DNA from: an uncultured bacterium
GTDB taxonomy: Bacteria; Bacteroidota; Bacteroidia; Sphingobacteriales; Sphingobacteriaceae
Reading direction: 5' to 3'
DNA length: 64,000 nucleotides
NCBI GenBank assembly: GCA_903828245.1
Contig: CAIKLP010000018.1
Span: 23,631 to 87,630, forward strand
Shown: positions 55,777 to 64,000 of the stretch, in pieces
How positions within the stretch are numbered: position 1 is the first letter of the stretch
Layout of the letters: every line of letters starts with the position of its first letter
Made by a program: the position numbers and the translations under genes
Notes under the pieces: generated by a model
Seen by the model: the letters and a program-made list of their open reading frames with translations, nothing else
Databases searched by the model: none
What the model was told of the DNA's origin: nothing

Positions 55777-56364
55777 TTATGAACCTACTACCACTTTTGC
55801 GTAACGAATTACTTTGTCATTTAATAAATATCCTTTTTCTACTTCATCCATTACTTTGCCTTTTAGGTCTTCGCTTGGCGCGGGAACATTGGTAATGGCT
55901 TCGTGTAAATCGGTATCAAAAGTATTTCCCAACACCGATTCCATTTCGGATAAACCTTGGCTTTGTAAAGTACTTTTTAATTTATGGTGAATAAGTTGAA
56001 TGCCTTCTTTTACCGCTTCAATATCTTTGGCAATTTCCATCGATTTTTTTGCACGGTCAAAATCATCTAATACCGAAAGCATTGATTTAATTACATCTGC
56101 ATTTGCTGTTTTAAATAATTCGATGCGTTCTTTTGCGGTTCTTCTTTTGTAATTATCAAATTCGGCATATAAACGAAGGTATTTATCGTTTAAAGCATCT
56201 ATTTGCACCTGAGGGTCTAAAATCTCCTCTTCGCTTGCGGTATTCGCTTCTGCATTATTTTCTGCATTTGCTGAATAAATCGGCGCTTCTTCTTCGTTTG
56301 TCAAATTTTCAGTCGATTCGGTCATATTATCTTTATTTATAGCTTTATTCTTGCGATAAGGCAT
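55777..56364 (-). CDS. grpE: Nucleotide exchange factor GrpE
   Basis: A 195-residue protein with an acidic disordered N-terminus, a long coiled coil (about 50-100, [19 protein letters not shown]) and a C-terminal beta-wing with [17 protein letters not shown] and [16 protein letters not shown]. It exchanges ADP on DnaK. I use ATG 56364, which sits 16 bases after a good -7 box; an internal ATG at 56325 is possible. It heads the grpE-dnaJ-ABC run. Confidence 0.95.
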   Translation of the reverse strand: MPYRKNKAINKDNMTESTENLTNEEEAPIYSANAENNAEANTASEEEILDPQVQIDALNDKYLRLYAEFDNYKRRTAKERIELFKTANADVIKSMLSVLDDFDRAKKSMEIAKDIEAVKEGIQLIHHKLKSTLQSQGLSEMESVLGNTFDTDLHEAITNVPAPSEDLKGKVMDEVEKGYLLNDKVIRYAKVVVGS

Positions 56365-56380
56365 TTTTCAAATTCTCTGC

Positions 56381-56408
56381 CAAAGATAAAAAAAAGCCAA
56401 GCTGTCAG
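56381..56408 (-). promoter_or_regulatory. Putative grpE promoter (CTGACAG-13-TATCTTTG)
   Basis: On the minus strand CTGACAG (56408-56402) is followed after 13 bases by TATCTTTG (56388-56381), a perfect -7 box. The CTGACA element and spacing match the lon upstream region, suggesting a shared stress promoter. Confidence 0.5.
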
Positions 56409-56458
56409 TTAATTTACAGCGAAATTGTCAAAAGCAATAAAAAATAGCGGTTTTTTGC

Positions 56459-57166
56459 CTAGAAATTAGGCTTCAATACATACTTTTCGTAGAATTCAAT
56501 GATGGCATTTACGGCTTCATCGGCAGTATCTACCACCGAAAACAACAATAAATCATCTTCGTGTATGTTTTGTTCTTTTTTAAGCATCACTTCTTTGATC
56601 CAATCTACTAATCCAGTCCAAAATTGACTGCCGACTAGTACCACCGGAAATTGTGCTACTTTTTTAGTTTGAATTAAAGTAAGCGCTTCAAATAATTCGT
56701 CGAGTGTACCAAAACCACCAGGCAAAACGACAAAGCCTTGGGCATATTTTAAGAACATTACTTTGCGTACAAAGAAGTAATCAAAATTCATGAGCTTATC
56801 TAAATCGATATAGGGGTTATGGGTTTGTTCGAAAGGCAATACAATATTTAAACCTACCGATTTACCTCCAGTTGCGCGCGCACCTTTGTTGCCCGCTTCC
56901 ATGATGCCTGGGCCACCACCGGTAATTACACCATAGCCTTTCCTGGTTAATTTTTGCGCAATCTCTTCGCCTAATAAATAATATTCGTGATCGGGTTTGG
57001 TACGTGCAGAACCAAAAATACTTACGCAAGGCCCAATCTTTGCAAGCTTTTCAAAGCCTTCTACAAATTCGGCCATGATTTTAAAAATTTGCCAAGAGTT
57101 TTGGGTTTTTATTTCATTCCAATTTTTATTTTCAAACGCACTTCTGAATTTATCTTCTCCGGTCAT
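56459..57166 (-). CDS. LOG family protein (TIGR00730-like)
   Basis: A 235-residue Rossmann-like protein. GVITGGGPGIMEAGNKGA and VLPGGFGTLDELFEALTLIQ (PGGxGTxxE) are the LOG motifs. Plant LOG enzymes release cytokinin bases from nucleotides, and bacterial members are nucleoside 5'-monophosphate phosphoribohydrolases. The physiological substrate here is unknown. Its start overlaps the symporter stop by 4 bases (ATGA), so translation is coupled. Confidence 0.9.
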   Translation of the reverse strand: MTGEDKFRSAFENKNWNEIKTQNSWQIFKIMAEFVEGFEKLAKIGPCVSIFGSARTKPDHEYYLLGEEIAQKLTRKGYGVITGGGPGIMEAGNKGARATGGKSVGLNIVLPFEQTHNPYIDLDKLMNFDYFFVRKVMFLKYAQGFVVLPGGFGTLDELFEALTLIQTKKVAQFPVVLVGSQFWTGLVDWIKEVMLKKEQNIHEDDLLLFSVVDTADEAVNAIIEFYEKYVLKPNF

Positions 57167-58623
57167 ATGGTTTCTTTTTTAATTTTTCTTAGCATCAGTA
57201 AACCTATAAATGTAATGAAACCATTTACTATTAACAATTCGAAGCCAAATTTGTAGCCATTGAACCATTGTTGGCTGTTATTATTAATAATGTAACATAT
57301 AATGGGAGAGAGTATGCACACAATGGGTACTAATTTATCTTTCAGGGCATGTTTAGTAAATAGACCAAAAGCATACAATCCTAATAAAGGCCCATAGGTA
57401 TAACCTGCTACGGTAAATAGTTTGCCAACAACGGCTTGGTCGTTGATTGATTTAAAAAGTACAATCACGCCAAACAATAATAAAGCAAAACCAATATGTA
57501 CCAAATGTCTCAAACGAATGCGTTTTTTTTCTGATAAATTTTCGTTTCGGTTGATGCCTAATATATCGACACAGAAAGAAGTGGTGAGCGAAGTGAGCGC
57601 GCCATCTGCACTTGGATAAGCTGCAGAAATTAAGCCAATAATAAATACAATACCTGCAAATTTTCCTAAGTAATTAATGGCAAGCGTAGGAAATAATTCG
57701 TCCGAATTAGCGGGTAAGGTAATACCTTTTCTTTGTGCATATTGATATAAAACTACCCCCAAACAAAGAAACAAAAAGTTAACCAAAACCAATACAATAC
57801 TAAAGCTAAACATGTTCTTCTGCGCATCTTTCAGCGATTTACAGCTCAAGTTTTTTTGCATCATTTCTTGGTCTAATCCAGTCATTGTGATGGTGATAAA
57901 CATGCCGCTTAAAAATTGTTTCAAGAAAAATCTTTTATCATTTACATCTGTAAAAATTACTTGCGAATAATTACTTTCTTTTATTGATTTTACCAAATCC
58001 GAAAAATGATATCCTAATTCATTGGAAATAATATAAACCGAAATAATAACCCCTAAGAGCATAAAAGTTGTTTGCAGGGTATCCGTCCAAATAATTGTTT
58101 TAATGCCACCTTCGTAGGTGTATAAAAGAATGAGTGCAATAAATAACAATACCGTCACATAAAATGGAACGCCCCAGGATTGAAATACAAAAGTTTGTAA
58201 AACGCTCACCACTAAAAACATTCTAAAAGAAGCGCCAATTACCCTGGATAGAATAAAAAAGAAAGCACCCGATTGATACGTATAAAATCCAAATCGTTGA
58301 TCTAAATAGGCATAAATAGAGGTCAGGTTTAATCGATAATATAAAGGAAGTAAAACGGTTGCGATGACTAAATAACCCGCTAAGTAGCCTAAAACCACCA
58401 TTAAATAAGAGAATTGCGTTTGATTTACCCAGCCCGGAACCGAAATAAAAGTAACGCCCGATAAAGAGGCACCGATCATTCCATAGGCAATAATGTACCA
58501 AGGCGATGATTTATTACCTAAAAAATACGATTGGTTATTTGAATTTCTGCTTGTTAACCAAGTAATTACAAATAGTAAAACAGAATAGGCGGCAACGCAG
58601 GTAAAAATAAAACTAGCAGACAT
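57163..58623 (-). CDS. Sodium:solute symporter (SSS family)
   Basis: A 486-residue transporter with about 13 membrane helices. [34 protein letters not shown] near the N-terminus is typical of SSS proteins, and the [29 protein letters not shown] stretch carries sodium-site residues. The true start is ATG 58623; a longer frame would run into the divergent recR promoter region. The substrate cannot be named (sugars, amino acids or organic acids are all possible). A TACATTTG box lies upstream. Confidence 0.88.
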   Translation of the reverse strand: MSASFIFTCVAAYSVLLFVITWLTSRNSNNQSYFLGNKSSPWYIIAYGMIGASLSGVTFISVPGWVNQTQFSYLMVVLGYLAGYLVIATVLLPLYYRLNLTSIYAYLDQRFGFYTYQSGAFFFILSRVIGASFRMFLVVSVLQTFVFQSWGVPFYVTVLLFIALILLYTYEGGIKTIIWTDTLQTTFMLLGVIISVYIISNELGYHFSDLVKSIKESNYSQVIFTDVNDKRFFLKQFLSGMFITITMTGLDQEMMQKNLSCKSLKDAQKNMFSFSIVLVLVNFLFLCLGVVLYQYAQRKGITLPANSDELFPTLAINYLGKFAGIVFIIGLISAAYPSADGALTSLTTSFCVDILGINRNENLSEKKRIRLRHLVHIGFALLLFGVIVLFKSINDQAVVGKLFTVAGYTYGPLLGLYAFGLFTKHALKDKLVPIVCILSPIICYIINNNSQQWFNGYKFGFELLIVNGFITFIGLLMLRKIKKETI

Positions 58624-58640
58624 AAGCAATGGCTTTGTAA

Positions 58641-58648
58641 CAAATGTA
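58641..58648 (-). promoter_or_regulatory. -7 box TACATTTG for symporter-LOG operon
   Basis: Minus-strand TACATTTG fits TAnnTTTG and lies 17 bases before the symporter ATG. No -33 element is obvious. Confidence 0.35.
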
Positions 58649-58671
58649 ATTATAAATCTTATTTTTACCTC

Positions 58672-59286
58672 ATGAATATTCCTTCTAGGCAGCTCGAAGA
58701 GGCTGTAAAGCAATTCGCCCAATTACCTGGTGTGGGCAGCAAAACCGCGCTTCGCTTGGTTTTGCATTTATTAAAACAAGAGCCAGCCATGGTGCGTCAT
58801 TTTGGAGCGGTATTTCAAACATTAAAAGATGATATTCATTATTGCAAAAGGTGTAATAATATTTCGGATACCGAATTGTGTAGTATTTGTAATAACCCTA
58901 AGAGAATACAACACGAATTATGTGTGGTAGAAGATATTCGTGATATTATTGCCATAGAAAACACCCAGCAATACAATGGCTTGTATCATGTATTGGGTGG
59001 CTTAATTTCGCCAATGGAAGGGGTAGGACCGAACGAATTACAAATAGAATCTTTAATTATACGCTTACAAAACGAACCCATTACAGAAGTGATCATGGCT
59101 TTAAGTGCCACCATGGAGGGAGATACCACCTTGTTTTACATCGATAAAAAAATAAAAGGATTTTCGTTAAAAGTAACCACATTGGCCCGTGGTGTTGCCT
59201 TTGGGGGCGAGCTCGAATATGTGGATGAACTTACTTTGGGTCGTTCTATTGTAACTAGGGTGCCTTACGAAAGTAATAATCGCTAA
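58672..59286 (+). CDS. recR: Recombination protein RecR
   Basis: A 204-residue DNA repair protein. The helix-hairpin-helix [17 protein letters not shown] is followed by a zinc finger [19 protein letters not shown] and a Toprim domain with [13 protein letters not shown] and [11 protein letters not shown]. It acts with RecF and RecO to load RecA on gapped DNA. It is divergent from the symporter gene. Confidence 0.96.
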   Translation: MNIPSRQLEEAVKQFAQLPGVGSKTALRLVLHLLKQEPAMVRHFGAVFQTLKDDIHYCKRCNNISDTELCSICNNPKRIQHELCVVEDIRDIIAIENTQQYNGLYHVLGGLISPMEGVGPNELQIESLIIRLQNEPITEVIMALSATMEGDTTLFYIDKKIKGFSLKVTTLARGVAFGGELEYVDELTLGRSIVTRVPYESNNR

Positions 59287-59356
59287 GCTAATTCGTTCAA
59301 TTACAAGGCCTGGCAAACACAAAAAAATAGTATATTTCATCAATTTTAAGAGTTAA

Positions 59357-61321
59357 ATGAAGTTATCGGTTGTTATTGTTAATTATAATGTGAAGTACTT
59401 TTTAGAGCAGTGTTTGTATGCTGTTCGAAAAGCAAAACAACATTTACCAATCGAAGTTTTTGTGGTCGATAATAATTCGGTCGATGGGTCGATGGAAATG
59501 CTCAAAGAAAAATTTCCAGAAGTTCAATTAATTGAGAATAAAAAAAATGTTGGTTTTTCTGTAGCCAATAATCAAGCCATGCAAATTGCGCAAGGCGAAT
59601 ACTTCTTATTACTTAACCCCGATACGGTGGTGCAAGAAGACACCTTTGTTAAAATATGCAACTTTATGGATGCGCATCCAAATGCAGGTGGCTTAGGCGT
59701 TAAAATGATCGATGGTAAAGGTCAGTTTTTACCCGAATCTAAACGCGGATTACCTACACCATTTGTTGCTTTTTGTAAAATCATGGGTTTGTCTAATTTG
59801 TTTCCCAAATCAAAAAAGTTTGGCCGCTATCATTTAGGTTTTTTAGATAAAAATAAAATACATAAAGTAGATGTATTAGCGGGTGCCTTTATGTTGATGC
59901 GTAAATCGGCACTCGATCAAGTGGGTTTACTCGACGAAACTTTTTTTATGTATGGCGAAGATATCGACCTCTCGTACCGCATACAGCTTGGCGGTTACGA
60001 CAATTATTATTTCCCAGACACGCAAATTATTCATTATAAAGGAGAGAGTACCAAAAAGAGTTCGGTGAATTATGTCTTTGTGTTTTACAATGCCATGATT
60101 ATTTTCGCTCAAAAACATTTTACTAAAAAAAACGCAAAGTTATTCTCTTTCTTAATTAACATCGCAATTTATCTGCGTGCAGGATTAGCTATTTTTTCGC
60201 GCCTATTGCGCAAAATGGTATTGCCTTTTTTAGATGCAGCTACTTGGTATGCTGGTATTTATTTTATCAAAATTTATTGGGAGCATAACCATCGATTTGT
60301 TCGAAAGGCCTATGCTCCTGAATTAATGAATACGGCTGTTCCCATCTATATCCTCATTTGGTTAATGGCTGTTTGGTTGTTGGGTGGTTACGATAAACCA
60401 TATAAGCTTTCTAAACTGGTGCGTGGTTTATTTATTGGAACCATTGGCATTGGTTTAATGTATGCATTCCAAAACGAAGCTTGGCGTTTTTCTCGCGCTA
60501 TTATTATTTTAGGCGCTTTTTGGACGGTGATCGCTGCTGTAGGCTTGCGCATTCTTTTAAATGCATTGGGATTAAAAAACTTTAAGTTAGATGGTATTAG
60601 TTCCGAAAAGAAAATAGTTATTGTTGCAAAAATTGAAGAAGGCCAGCGCGTGCTAGAAATGATCCGTCATGCCGTTGGAAGTATCAATTTTATTGGCTTT
60701 GTACAACCCGACAGAAATGCGAGCGAGGCTTATTTGGGCGATGTTTCTCAATTAAACGAAGTAGTAGAAGTTTACCAAGTAGACGAGATTATTTTTTCGA
60801 CTAAAGACATTCAATTACAAGAAATTATTTTGGCCATGTCTAAAGTAAATCAATCACAAGTTGATTTTAAAATAGCACCCGAAGAAAGTTTATTTATTAT
60901 TGGCAGTAATTCGGTCGATAATCCAGGTGATTTATATACCATTGATATTAATTTTTCTATTGCTAAGCCCGCTGCTAAACGAAATAAACAATTGCTCGAT
61001 TTTATCCTGAGTATATTGTTTTTATTAACTTTCCCTATTCATCTATTATTTGTTAAATCACCTTTTCAATTGCTCAAAAATATATTTTCTGTTTTGTTTT
61101 TGGAAAAATCATGGGTAGGTTATGCCAATAAGGTAATCGATAATAAACATTTGCCAAAATTAAAACCTGGCGTTTTAAGTCCGGTGAATGGCATTAAAAA
61201 TAAACAATCCGTTTCCGATTCAACTGCTAAAAGACTGAATCTTTTATATGCAAAACATTATCAAATTGCCAGTGATCTTATTTTATTATGGCGTGGCTAT
61301 CAACATTTAGGAAATGAGTAA
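59357..61321 (+). CDS. GT2 glycosyltransferase fused to a degenerate sugar-phosphate-transferase region
   Basis: A 654-residue protein. Residues 1-240 are a GT2 domain: LSVVIVNYNVKYFLEQCL, FVVDNNSVDGS, LLLNPDTVVQ (DxD-like) and FMYGEDIDLSYRIQ. Membrane helices follow at about 265-290, 325-345, 355-375 and 380-400. A Rossmann-like segment (about 415-520; KKIVIVAKIEEGQRVLEMI) resembles the NAD-like domain of WcaJ-type transferases. The end has a membrane hairpin (LLDFILSILFLLTFPIHLL) and LPKLKPGVLSPVNG, similar to the tail of polyprenyl-phosphate sugar transferases but without the catalytic KFRSM...DE part. Probably makes a surface polysaccharide or glycolipid. Confidence 0.82.
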   Translation: MKLSVVIVNYNVKYFLEQCLYAVRKAKQHLPIEVFVVDNNSVDGSMEMLKEKFPEVQLIENKKNVGFSVANNQAMQIAQGEYFLLLNPDTVVQEDTFVKICNFMDAHPNAGGLGVKMIDGKGQFLPESKRGLPTPFVAFCKIMGLSNLFPKSKKFGRYHLGFLDKNKIHKVDVLAGAFMLMRKSALDQVGLLDETFFMYGEDIDLSYRIQLGGYDNYYFPDTQIIHYKGESTKKSSVNYVFVFYNAMIIFAQKHFTKKNAKLFSFLINIAIYLRAGLAIFSRLLRKMVLPFLDAATWYAGIYFIKIYWEHNHRFVRKAYAPELMNTAVPIYILIWLMAVWLLGGYDKPYKLSKLVRGLFIGTIGIGLMYAFQNEAWRFSRAIIILGAFWTVIAAVGLRILLNALGLKNFKLDGISSEKKIVIVAKIEEGQRVLEMIRHAVGSINFIGFVQPDRNASEAYLGDVSQLNEVVEVYQVDEIIFSTKDIQLQEIILAMSKVNQSQVDFKIAPEESLFIIGSNSVDNPGDLYTIDINFSIAKPAAKRNKQLLDFILSILFLLTFPIHLLFVKSPFQLLKNIFSVLFLEKSWVGYANKVIDNKHLPKLKPGVLSPVNGIKNKQSVSDSTAKRLNLLYAKHYQIASDLILLWRGYQHLGNE

Positions 61322-62141
61322 CATGAATTTAAAAGAAAAAGTAGTTGTGATTACTGGAGCCAGTTCAGGTATTGGAATGGCTTTAGCTACTGCATTTGCA
61401 GCAGAAGGTGCTTATTTAGTTTTGGCAGCACGCAATCATGCTAAACTACTTGAAATTGTAGCGCAATTAAAAAATTCGTATGGTATACAAGTGATTGCCA
61501 TTGCTACAGATGTTTCAAAAGAAATTCAATGTAAACAATTAATGGATCAAGCATTAGCCACATTTGGTAAAATTGATGTCTTAATTAATAATGCAGGAAT
61601 TTCGATGCGTGCTATTTTTGAAGAAGTAGATTTAAAAGTACTAGCAGAAGTAATTGATATTAATTTTTGGGGAACCGTGTTTTGTACAAAACATGCTTTG
61701 CCCGAATTGTTAAAATCAAAAGGGGTATTAGTTGGCGTGAGCTCCATTGCAGGTTATAAAGGTCTTCCAGGCCGCACAGGATATTCTGCATCTAAATTTG
61801 CCATGCAAGGTTTTTTAGAAAGTGTAAGGGTCGAAAATTTATATAATGGCTTAAGTGTGTTAATTGCTTGTCCTGGATTTACCGCTTCTAATATTCGTTC
61901 GGTGGCTCGATCTAAAGATGGTTTGCCTCAAGGCGAATCGCCAATGAACGAAAAAAATATCATGCAACCCGATCAAGTGGCATTGGCAATGGTGCAGGCC
62001 GTAAAGCAGCGTAAACGCAGCCTAATACTTACCTTTCAAGGAAAACTAACCGTATGGTTAGCCAAATATTTCCCTGCATTGGCCGATCAATTAATTTTCA
62101 ATCATTTTGCCAAAGAGCCCGATTCACCTTTAAAAAAATAA
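61314..62141 (+). CDS. Short-chain dehydrogenase/reductase
   Basis: A 275-residue classical SDR. The nucleotide loop is VVITGASSGIGMALA (TGxxxGIG), NNAG lies in LINNAGISMRAIF, and the catalytic set is Ser (VSSIAGYKG), Tyr and Lys (GYSASKFAM). The acidic/basic selection residue pattern (LAARNHAKL) hints at NADP. The C-terminal extension with TVWLAKYFPALADQLIF suggests membrane association, as in DHRS7-like lipid reductases. The start overlaps the GT gene by 8 bases; ATG 61323 is an alternative. Confidence 0.9.
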   Translation: MSNMNLKEKVVVITGASSGIGMALATAFAAEGAYLVLAARNHAKLLEIVAQLKNSYGIQVIAIATDVSKEIQCKQLMDQALATFGKIDVLINNAGISMRAIFEEVDLKVLAEVIDINFWGTVFCTKHALPELLKSKGVLVGVSSIAGYKGLPGRTGYSASKFAMQGFLESVRVENLYNGLSVLIACPGFTASNIRSVARSKDGLPQGESPMNEKNIMQPDQVALAMVQAVKQRKRSLILTFQGKLTVWLAKYFPALADQLIFNHFAKEPDSPLKK

Positions 62142-62142
62142 G

Positions 62143-62832
62143 ATGAGCAGTTTAAGCCCTTTGCAAACTCATATCATTGTTGCTTTATTTTTTGCTTTGG
62201 CTTTGAGTTATATTCCGGTTATTGGCAAATTTTTAAAATGTTTTAATACACTTATTCACGAAAGCGCACATGCTACATGTAGTTTGTTTTTTGCAGGCGA
62301 GGTGCTTTCTATAGACTTATTCCACACAGGCGCAGGCTTAGCCACCACCAAGGCGAGTAATTGGTTTACTAAATTCTTTGTTTCCTTAGCTGGCTATGTT
62401 GGATCCTCTATGTTTGCCATTCTATGTGCTTATTTAATTTTTTATAATCACGCAGTTTATATTTTATTTATTTTTTTTAGCCTTAGTTTACTCAATTTAA
62501 TTTTTTGGGTTCGCAATGTATATGGAATTGTTTGGCTTAGTGTTGTTTCAATTATTATTGGCTTATTGTTTTATAAAGGCAGTGTGGAATATCAAAACTA
62601 TGCAGCCATATTAATTGGCGCAGTCGTATTCGTAGACGCTTGGGTTTCTTCCCTCATTATTTTAATCATCAGTATAAAAGATGCTAAAAATGCAGGAGAT
62701 GCAAAAAACTTACAACAACTCACTTATTTGCCAAGTTTTATTTGGGGATTGTTTTTCTTCGCACAGGCTACTATAGCTGCACTGTGGTCGGTTCAGCTGT
62801 TTGTACCGAGTCTTTGGTTGATCGTAAAATAG
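62143..62832 (+). CDS. M50B-like membrane metalloprotease
   Basis: A 229-residue membrane protein with five or six helices. TLIHESAHATCSLFFAG (HExxH) gives the zinc site near residue 40, followed by GAGLATTK and SLAGYVGSSMFAI. This layout matches M50B-type peptidases of unknown substrate, smaller than site-2 proteases and without a PDZ domain. A third zinc ligand would be expected as Asp near the C-terminal half; VFVDAWVSSL around 167 is a candidate. It starts 1 base after the SDR stop and overlaps nhaA tail to tail by 62 bases. Confidence 0.78.
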   Translation: MSSLSPLQTHIIVALFFALALSYIPVIGKFLKCFNTLIHESAHATCSLFFAGEVLSIDLFHTGAGLATTKASNWFTKFFVSLAGYVGSSMFAILCAYLIFYNHAVYILFIFFSLSLLNLIFWVRNVYGIVWLSVVSIIIGLLFYKGSVEYQNYAAILIGAVVFVDAWVSSLIILIISIKDAKNAGDAKNLQQLTYLPSFIWGLFFFAQATIAALWSVQLFVPSLWLIVK

Positions 62833-63961
62833 CAAATCCTATTATCCCAGATATAATTGAAGCTACAAGTATGGCTAGCTTTGCAGTAGTTTGCGATTGC
62901 AAATCGGAAAAGGAAAGTAGCGCAATAAAAATAGACATGGTAAATCCAATTCCAGCTAAAAATCCAGCACCAATAATATGTTTGGCATTACAATGTGTTG
63001 GCATGGCAGACCATTTTAATTGAATAGCGATATAGGTAAATAAACTTATGCCAATTACTTTTCCTAAAATTAAACCAAAGCCAATACCTATACCAATAGG
63101 GCTACTTAGGCTGCTAAGCGCTTCCACATTCAATACAATGGCTGTATTTACCAAAGCAAATAAAGGCATGATCAAAAATGCAACGGGCTTGGCCAAGCGG
63201 TGTTCTAGTTTTTCTAAAGGCGATATTTTATTTCCTATATTGGTAGGAACGGTTAAGGCTAATATAACGCCAGCAATGGTTGCATGAATTCCAGATTGGT
63301 AAATAAAGTACCATAAAAAAAGTCCAATGATTAAGTAGGGAAATAAATGTCTCCCATTTTTCTTATTCAAGAATAATAAAATTAGCGTACAAGCCAAAGC
63401 CATGAATAAATAAGTCCATTGAATACTTGCGGTATAAAAAATAGCAATCACTACTATCGCACCTAAATCATCAACAATGGCTAGTGCGGTTAAAAATATT
63501 TTTAAAGAAAGTGGCACTTTTTTGCCTAATAGCGAAATAATGGCTACTGCAAAAGCGATGTCGGTGGCCATTGGAATGCCCCATCCACTTATGTTTGCAG
63601 TACCAAAATTAAATAGGCTATAAAATAATGCAGGTATCAGCATACCGCCAATTGCTGCAAAAATTGGCAAACTTGCTTGCTTGATGCTCGCTAATTCACC
63701 TTCCATTAATTCGCGTTTTATTTCTAAGCCAACTAATAAAAAAAACACCGACATCAATATCTCATTTACGATAAAATGAATATTTAATTGATCGGGAAAA
63801 ATGGTAATACTTGTAGTTAAAAAATGATGATAAGCTTCTCCCAAACTACTATTCGCAAGGCTGATGGAAATGGCCACACAGATAAGCAAAATAAATCCGC
63901 CAATGCTATTCGATCGGAAGAATAAAGTAAATGGTTGAAATATTTTTTGAATTGCCCCCAT
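62771..63961 (-). CDS. nhaA: Na+/H+ antiporter NhaA
   Basis: A 396-residue antiporter with 12 helices. VGLEIKRELMEGEL, GWGIPMATDIAFAVAII and LTALAIVDDLGAIVVIAIFYT carry the paired Asp residues of the ion site (DD in AIVDDLG). It exports sodium in exchange for protons. The length is normal. The last residues are read in the opposite strand of the M50 gene. No promoter box was seen in the 39 bases left before the window edge. Confidence 0.95.
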   Translation of the reverse strand: MGAIQKIFQPFTLFFRSNSIGGFILLICVAISISLANSSLGEAYHHFLTTSITIFPDQLNIHFIVNEILMSVFFLLVGLEIKRELMEGELASIKQASLPIFAAIGGMLIPALFYSLFNFGTANISGWGIPMATDIAFAVAIISLLGKKVPLSLKIFLTALAIVDDLGAIVVIAIFYTASIQWTYLFMALACTLILLFLNKKNGRHLFPYLIIGLFLWYFIYQSGIHATIAGVILALTVPTNIGNKISPLEKLEHRLAKPVAFLIMPLFALVNTAIVLNVEALSSLSSPIGIGIGFGLILGKVIGISLFTYIAIQLKWSAMPTHCNAKHIIGAGFLAGIGFTMSIFIALLSFSDLQSQTTAKLAILVASIISGIIGFAILRSTKDSVQTAEPTTVQL

Positions 63962-63966
63962 ATATT

Positions 63967-63999
63967 TTATAAATAACTTTCAAAATCGCCTTTACCTTG
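63967..63999 (-). CDS. Possible 3' end of an upstream minus-strand gene
   Basis: Ten codons (QGKGDFESYL) followed by TAA read on the minus strand end 5 bases before the nhaA start. The composition is protein-like, but ten codons cannot establish a gene. Confidence 0.2.
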   Translation of the reverse strand, partial: QGKGDFESYL

Positions 64000-64000
64000 G

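Noticed and set aside
58624..58722. Longer symporter start at 58722
   Set aside because: It would overlap the recR start region, and the added residues are not membrane-like or conserved.
62742..63023. 93-codon plus-strand frame over the nhaA end
   Set aside because: It is antisense to nhaA with no protein-like pattern; the M50 frame explains the plus strand up to 62832.
1..64000. CRISPR arrays, tRNA/rRNA genes, insertion sequences, phage or toxin-antitoxin modules
   Set aside because: None was seen: intergenic gaps are all short (at most about 140 bases), there are no direct-repeat arrays, no transposase or integrase motifs, and no cloverleaf-like stretches noticed by eye.

Overview
The window looks like a chromosomal segment of a low-GC member of the Bacteroidota, probably a Chitinophagales or Sphingobacteriales relative. 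The evidence is the set of lineage-specific families: GldC, gliding-motility-associated C-terminal (type IX secretion, T9SS) sorting domains, choice-of-anchor L proteins, DUF5777 beta-barrels, DUF6702, GH92, a KdsC-UbiA-Maf cluster, and TAnnTTTG-type -7 promoter boxes. Coding density is very high. No intergenic gap exceeds about 140 bases. I see no rRNA, tRNA, CRISPR array, insertion sequence, prophage or integrase.

Layout. 0-4 kb: tail of a T9SS cargo protein, then a HupE-like membrane protein, an M1 metallopeptidase and a DUF6702 protein in one run. 4-6.5 kb: Lon protease. 6.5-18 kb: two large paralogous choice-of-anchor L surface proteins on the minus strand, threonine aldolase, two small lipoproteins with cytochrome-c-like but non-canonical CxnCH motifs followed by a DUF5777 barrel, PepT, a small membrane protein, and a DEAD-box helicase with gldC. 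18-26.6 kb: dihydroorotase, an HscA-type Hsp70, a FrnE-like DsbA protein, riboflavin synthase, a third large T9SS protein and biotin carboxylase. 26.6-28.3 kb: ccmB-ccmC-ccmD. 28.3-29.8 kb: glutamate dehydrogenase, ending in a clear terminator.

29.9-41.9 kb is the most distinctive region: a tightly packed plus-strand run of cutC, GH2 beta-mannosidase, GH92 alpha-mannosidase, GH20 hexosaminidase, a transglutaminase-fold lipoprotein and DUF3050, closed by a strong hairpin terminator. The three glycosidases together match the linkages of an N-glycan (alpha-Man, beta-Man, GlcNAc). The transglutaminase-like protein carries an RCGE / NHAWVEAW / CEPE arrangement reminiscent of peptide:N-glycanase. 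There is no SusC/SusD pair. I read this as a candidate periplasmic N-glycan disassembly operon; the glycanase role is inference.

41.9-64 kb: a TonB-dependent receptor, an MsbA-like ABC exporter, ccmE-ccmF (CcmE has Cys instead of His in its haem-binding motif), DUF2520, ferredoxin-iscX, kdsC-ubiA-maf, a grpE-dnaJ-ABC2 transporter operon, a LOG-family protein, a sodium:solute symporter, recR, a GT2 glycosyltransferase fused to a degenerate sugar-phosphate-transferase region, an SDR dehydrogenase, an M50-like membrane protease and NhaA. Two themes recur: cytochrome c and haem handling (ccmBCD, ccmEF, odd CxnCH lipoproteins) and stress or proteostasis (lon, grpE-dnaJ, hscA).
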